A DNA stretch of 14,947 nucleotides, taken from contig CASTQR010000021.1 in NCBI GenBank assembly GCA_949451265.1, forward strand, positions 1 through 14,947, read 5' to 3'. The translations under genes and the position numbers were made by a program. Shown one piece after another: positions 13,033-14,947 of the stretch. The notes under the pieces were generated by a model. It was given only the letters and a program-made list of their open reading frames with translations, did not search any database and had not been told where the DNA came from. Every line of letters starts with the position of its first letter. Position 1 is the stretch's first letter. This DNA comes from an uncultured Eubacteriales bacterium. Lineage in GTDB: Bacteria; Bacillota_A; Clostridia; Oscillospirales; Oscillospiraceae.

Positions 13033-13689
13033 ATGGCAGCCACGTTTCTGGTCATCGGCCTGGGCCGCTTCGGCACCAACCTGGCCCTGCGCCTCATGGA
13101 TCAGGGCAATGAGGTGATGGTGCTGGACAGCAGCGAGGAGGCCGTCAGCCACATCGCCCCCCACGTCACCCAGGCCAAGGTGGGCGACTGCATGGACGAG
13201 GAGGTGCTGGCCTCCTTGGGGGTGGACGGCTTCGACTTCTGCTTCGTCTGCATCAGCGACAACTTCCAGTCCTCCCTGGAAACCACCTCCCTGCTGAAGG
13301 AGCTGGGCGCCCCCATGGTCATCGCCAAGGCCAACCGGGACCTCCACGCCCGCCTGCTGCTGAAGATCGGCGCGGACGAGGTGATCTTCCCCGAGCGGGA
13401 CATGGCCCAGCGGGCCGCCATGCGGTTCAGCGTCAACGGGGCGCTGGAGTATATCGAGCTGGCCCCCGGCTACGCCATCATGGAGCTGGACGTGCCCGAC
13501 CACTGGGCGGGCAGCACCCTCATCGACCTGGACATCCGCAAGAAGTATAACGTGAACGTCATCGGCCGCAAGCTGGAGGGGGCCATCCTGCCCATTGACG
13601 CCCGCTTTGTCTTTGCCGCCGACACCCATATCCTGGTGGCTGGCCGCCCCGACGACGTGTCCCGCATGGCCCGTGAGCGGCCCCGGTAA
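13033..13689 (+). CDS. ktrA: Potassium uptake regulatory subunit, TrkA/KtrA RCK family
   Basis: A predicted 218-residue cytosolic gating subunit, close to the usual length of about 220. The N-terminal RCK domain is a Rossmann fold with VIGLGRFGTNLA (G9, G11, G14) and the acidic D32 at the end of the second strand (VMVLD), the adenine nucleotide-binding pattern. From about residue 135 a RCK_C (TrkA_C) domain follows (YAIMELDVPDHWAGSTLIDLDIRKKYNVNVIGR), the part that binds c-di-AMP in some relatives. It should form an octameric ring on the KtrB dimer and open or close it. ATG at 13033 has AAGGTG 8 nt upstream. It follows ktrB by 112 bp containing alternative hairpins, and its end overlaps the AraC-type gene by 17 bp. 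Confidence 0.95.
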   Translation: MAATFLVIGLGRFGTNLALRLMDQGNEVMVLDSSEEAVSHIAPHVTQAKVGDCMDEEVLASLGVDGFDFCFVCISDNFQSSLETTSLLKELGAPMVIAKANRDLHARLLLKIGADEVIFPERDMAQRAAMRFSVNGALEYIELAPGYAIMELDVPDHWAGSTLIDLDIRKKYNVNVIGRKLEGAILPIDARFVFAADTHILVAGRPDDVSRMARERPR

Positions 13690-14644
13690 GCCCCCCCTGG
13701 ACTACCGCCCCCTGTCCCCCCGCCGCCCGGTGGCGGTGGAGCGGCTGTACTCCGTCCACTACTTCGAGTGGGCCATCAGCTACGCCTACTCCGGCGAGAG
13801 CCACGACTTCTGGGAGCTGCTGTACGTGGACAAGGGCGCGGTGGAGGTCACCGCCGGGGACAGGCGGCTCCGGCTGGAGCAGGGCCAGATCATCTTTCAC
13901 GCGCCGGGGGAGTTCCACGCCTTTTCCGCCGCCGGGGCCGCCCCGGATCTGGTGGTGGTGGGCTTCGGCTGCCCCAGCGCCGCCATGGACTTCTTCCGGG
14001 GCCGCACCGCCAGCCTCCGGGGGGAGGAGCGGGCCCTGCTGGGCCGTCTGGTGGCGGAGAGCGCCGCCGCCTTCTCCACCCCCCTCAACGTCTCCCAGCT
14101 CACCGAGATCACCCGCCGGGAGGTACAGCCCTTCGGGGGGGAGCAGCTGCTGTGCGCCGCCCTGGAGGAGCTGCTGATCCGGCTCATCCGCCGGGAGGGG
14201 GCCCCCCAGCCCCGGGCGGACGGCAGGCCGGAGGACGGCGGCGCCCTGGCCCAGGTGATGGACTACCTGGAGCGGCGGGTGGACCAGCCCCTCACCCTGG
14301 AGCAGATCTGCCGGGACAACCTGGTGGGCCGCAGCCAGCTCCAAAAGCTGTTCCACGCCCGCACCGGCGGCGGGGTGATGGCCTGGTTCGGGGCGCTGAA
14401 AATCCAGGCCGCCAAACGGCTCATCCGGGAGGGGCGGCTGAACTTCACCCAGATCGCCGCCCGGCTGGGCTTCCAGTCGGTGCACTACTTCTCCCGCCGC
14501 TTCCGGCAGGCCACCGGGATGTCCCCCAGCGAGTATGAGCGCAGCGTGAAGATGCTGTCCGAGGGCGGGACAGGGCCGGACGAAAGTGCAAATAATGTAC
14601 ACGATAGCATATTCCCTTTCCGTCCCGGCCCGCTTACAATATAG
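13673..14644 (+). CDS. AraC-family transcriptional regulator with cupin sensor domain
   Basis: A predicted 323-residue regulator. Residues about 25-110 form a cupin-like ligand domain (VERLYSVHYFEW, ESHDFWELLYVDKG, LEQGQIIFHAPGEFHAF), a type common in gut Firmicutes. A linker follows. Residues about 190-290 hold the two AraC helix-turn-helix motifs: LTLEQICRDNLVGRSQLQKLF, then FTQIAARLGFQSVHYFSRRFRQATGMSPSEYE, the last being the family signature. The GTG at 13673 overlaps ktrA by 17 bp and lacks a clear ribosome site; GTGs at 13730 and 13736 are possible alternatives, and the frame open to 13595 is not credible as protein. A tail of about 30 residues after the signature is unusual. Overlap suggests cotranscription with ktrA, but a link to potassium is only inferred. 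Ligand unknown. Confidence 0.9.
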   Translation: MSGPGKPPLDYRPLSPRRPVAVERLYSVHYFEWAISYAYSGESHDFWELLYVDKGAVEVTAGDRRLRLEQGQIIFHAPGEFHAFSAAGAAPDLVVVGFGCPSAAMDFFRGRTASLRGEERALLGRLVAESAAAFSTPLNVSQLTEITRREVQPFGGEQLLCAALEELLIRLIRREGAPQPRADGRPEDGGALAQVMDYLERRVDQPLTLEQICRDNLVGRSQLQKLFHARTGGGVMAWFGALKIQAAKRLIREGRLNFTQIAARLGFQSVHYFSRRFRQATGMSPSEYERSVKMLSEGGTGPDESANNVHDSIFPFRPGPLTI

Positions 14645-14733
14645 CCAACGCATTTGAAAAAACGCAAATTGCGTTTTTTCACTCCGTGGGCTTTGGCCCA
14701 CGGAGCGTGCTTTTGCACGCCAGCGTTGGCTAT
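14641..14733. repeat. 93-bp cloverleaf-like palindromic element, copy A
   Basis: A perfect 11-bp outer stem (14641-14651/14723-14733) encloses three perfect hairpins. These are a 12-bp arm pair with one central base (14656-14667/14669-14680) ending in T6C, a 10-bp stem with tttg loop (14682-14691/14696-14705), and a 6-bp stem with tttt loop (14705-14710/14715-14720). The outer stem begins inside the AraC-type gene's last codons. The first hairpin could also act as a terminator. No coding sequence is seen in the 249-bp gap before the galE-like gene. Confidence 0.8.
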
Positions 14734-14736
14734 GAA

Positions 14737-14829
14737 GTCCAAGGCAGGGCCGCATACGCGGCCCTCTGCGGCGTTACACGCCGCAGACTTCAAGAAGAGG
14801 TATTTTACCTCTTTTTGAAGTGCCTTGAC
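14737..14829. repeat. 93-bp cloverleaf-like palindromic element, copy B
   Basis: Same plan and length as the neighbouring element but different sequence. The outer stem (14737-14746/14821-14829) has one bulged C. It encloses an 8-bp stem with atac loop (14746-14753/14758-14765), a 9-bp stem with tac loop (14766-14774/14778-14786), and a 16-bp stem with ttt loop and one G-T pair (14787-14802/14806-14821). It is separated from copy A by 3 bp. Confidence 0.78.
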
Positions 14830-14893
14830 TATGGAGGCAGATTCCAACACAACCGGGCCTCACACGCCCACAGCTTGAAAGGAGCGCATTGTT

Positions 14894-14947
14894 ATGTCTA
14901 TTCTGGTCGCCGGCGGCGCCGGCTATATCGGCAGCCACACCTGCGTG
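14894..14947 (+). CDS. galE: UDP-glucose 4-epimerase, GalE family (N-terminal 18 residues, cut by window edge)
   Basis: MSILVAGGAGYIGSHTCV is the hallmark N-terminus of GalE: the NAD-binding Rossmann motif GxxGYIGSH with the following T. The enzyme interconverts UDP-glucose and UDP-galactose in the Leloir pathway and supplies UDP-galactose for surface polysaccharides. ATG at 14894 has AAAGGAG 9 nt upstream. Only 18 codons are in the window, so other extended SDR nucleotide-sugar epimerases cannot be fully excluded. It probably has its own promoter beyond the palindromic elements; TTGACT at 14825 is present, but no good -10 is paired with it. Confidence 0.85.
   Translation, partial: MSILVAGGAGYIGSHTCV

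Noticed and set aside
14641..14733. tRNA gene, because of the cloverleaf-like fold
   Set aside because: It lacks the TTCGA-type T arm, D-arm GG and a 7-bp acceptor stem with normal spacing; the arms are 12, 10 and 6 bp with tiny loops.
13559..14755. Open frame of 398 codons on the minus strand opposite the AraC-type gene
   Set aside because: Composition is typical of GC-rich antisense frames and it runs through the palindromic elements; the plus strand carries the AraC signature.
14825..14853. Possible galE promoter with TTGACT at 14825-14830
   Set aside because: The -35 is good, but the sequence 17 bp on (CACAAC) is a poor -10, and the hexamer is part of the outer stem of the palindromic element.

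Overview
The window looks like a piece of a GC-rich, Gram-positive gut-type Clostridia chromosome (Oscillospiraceae/Oscillospirales-like). This is inferred from the codon use, Shine-Dalgarno sites of the AGGAGG type, sigma-A promoters, and the mix of type IV pilin genes, a KtrAB potassium system, a LytTR regulator and an AraC regulator whose sensor domain resembles those of gut clostridia. No sequence search was possible, so the taxonomic call is an inference.

Left two thirds (about 1-9928, minus strand): a single operon for type IV pilus or type II secretion-like parts, read from right to left. It starts with a consensus promoter (TTGACT, 17-bp spacer, TAATAT; 9986-10014). It then encodes a giant prepilin of about 2555 residues, built from an ordinary class III pilin N-terminus fused to three large GLUG-type beta-repeat modules, Ig-like strands and an acidic Pro/Glu tail. 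Three small pilin-like proteins follow, one of them lacking the usual Glu at +5. The last gene is the N-terminal part of a PilB/GspE assembly ATPase carrying two MshEN-type cyclic-di-GMP binding motifs, cut by the left edge. The three small genes overlap or abut, which suggests translational coupling. The likely picture is a pilus or pseudopilus whose tip carries a giant adhesin-like pilin, with assembly possibly gated by cyclic-di-GMP. This is the most unusual system in the window.

Middle (9935-11582): a divergent small XRE-family regulator shares the intergenic region with the pilin operon and may bind a dyad there. It converges on an orphan LytTR response regulator (TTG start); a strong hairpin terminator lies between them. 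Two 11-bp direct repeats with 21-bp periodicity, the geometry of LytTR operators, lie in this convergent gap. Upstream of the LytTR gene is a cluster of perfect palindromes, followed by the divergent promoter of the potassium system.

Right part (11583-14947, plus strand): ktrB (TrkH family channel subunit), a gap with two mutually exclusive hairpins, ktrA (RCK/TrkA gating subunit), and an AraC-family regulator overlapping the end of ktrA. Next come two tandem 93-bp elements that each fold as a cloverleaf (outer stem plus three hairpins), and finally the first 18 codons of a galE-like UDP-glucose 4-epimerase, cut by the right edge.
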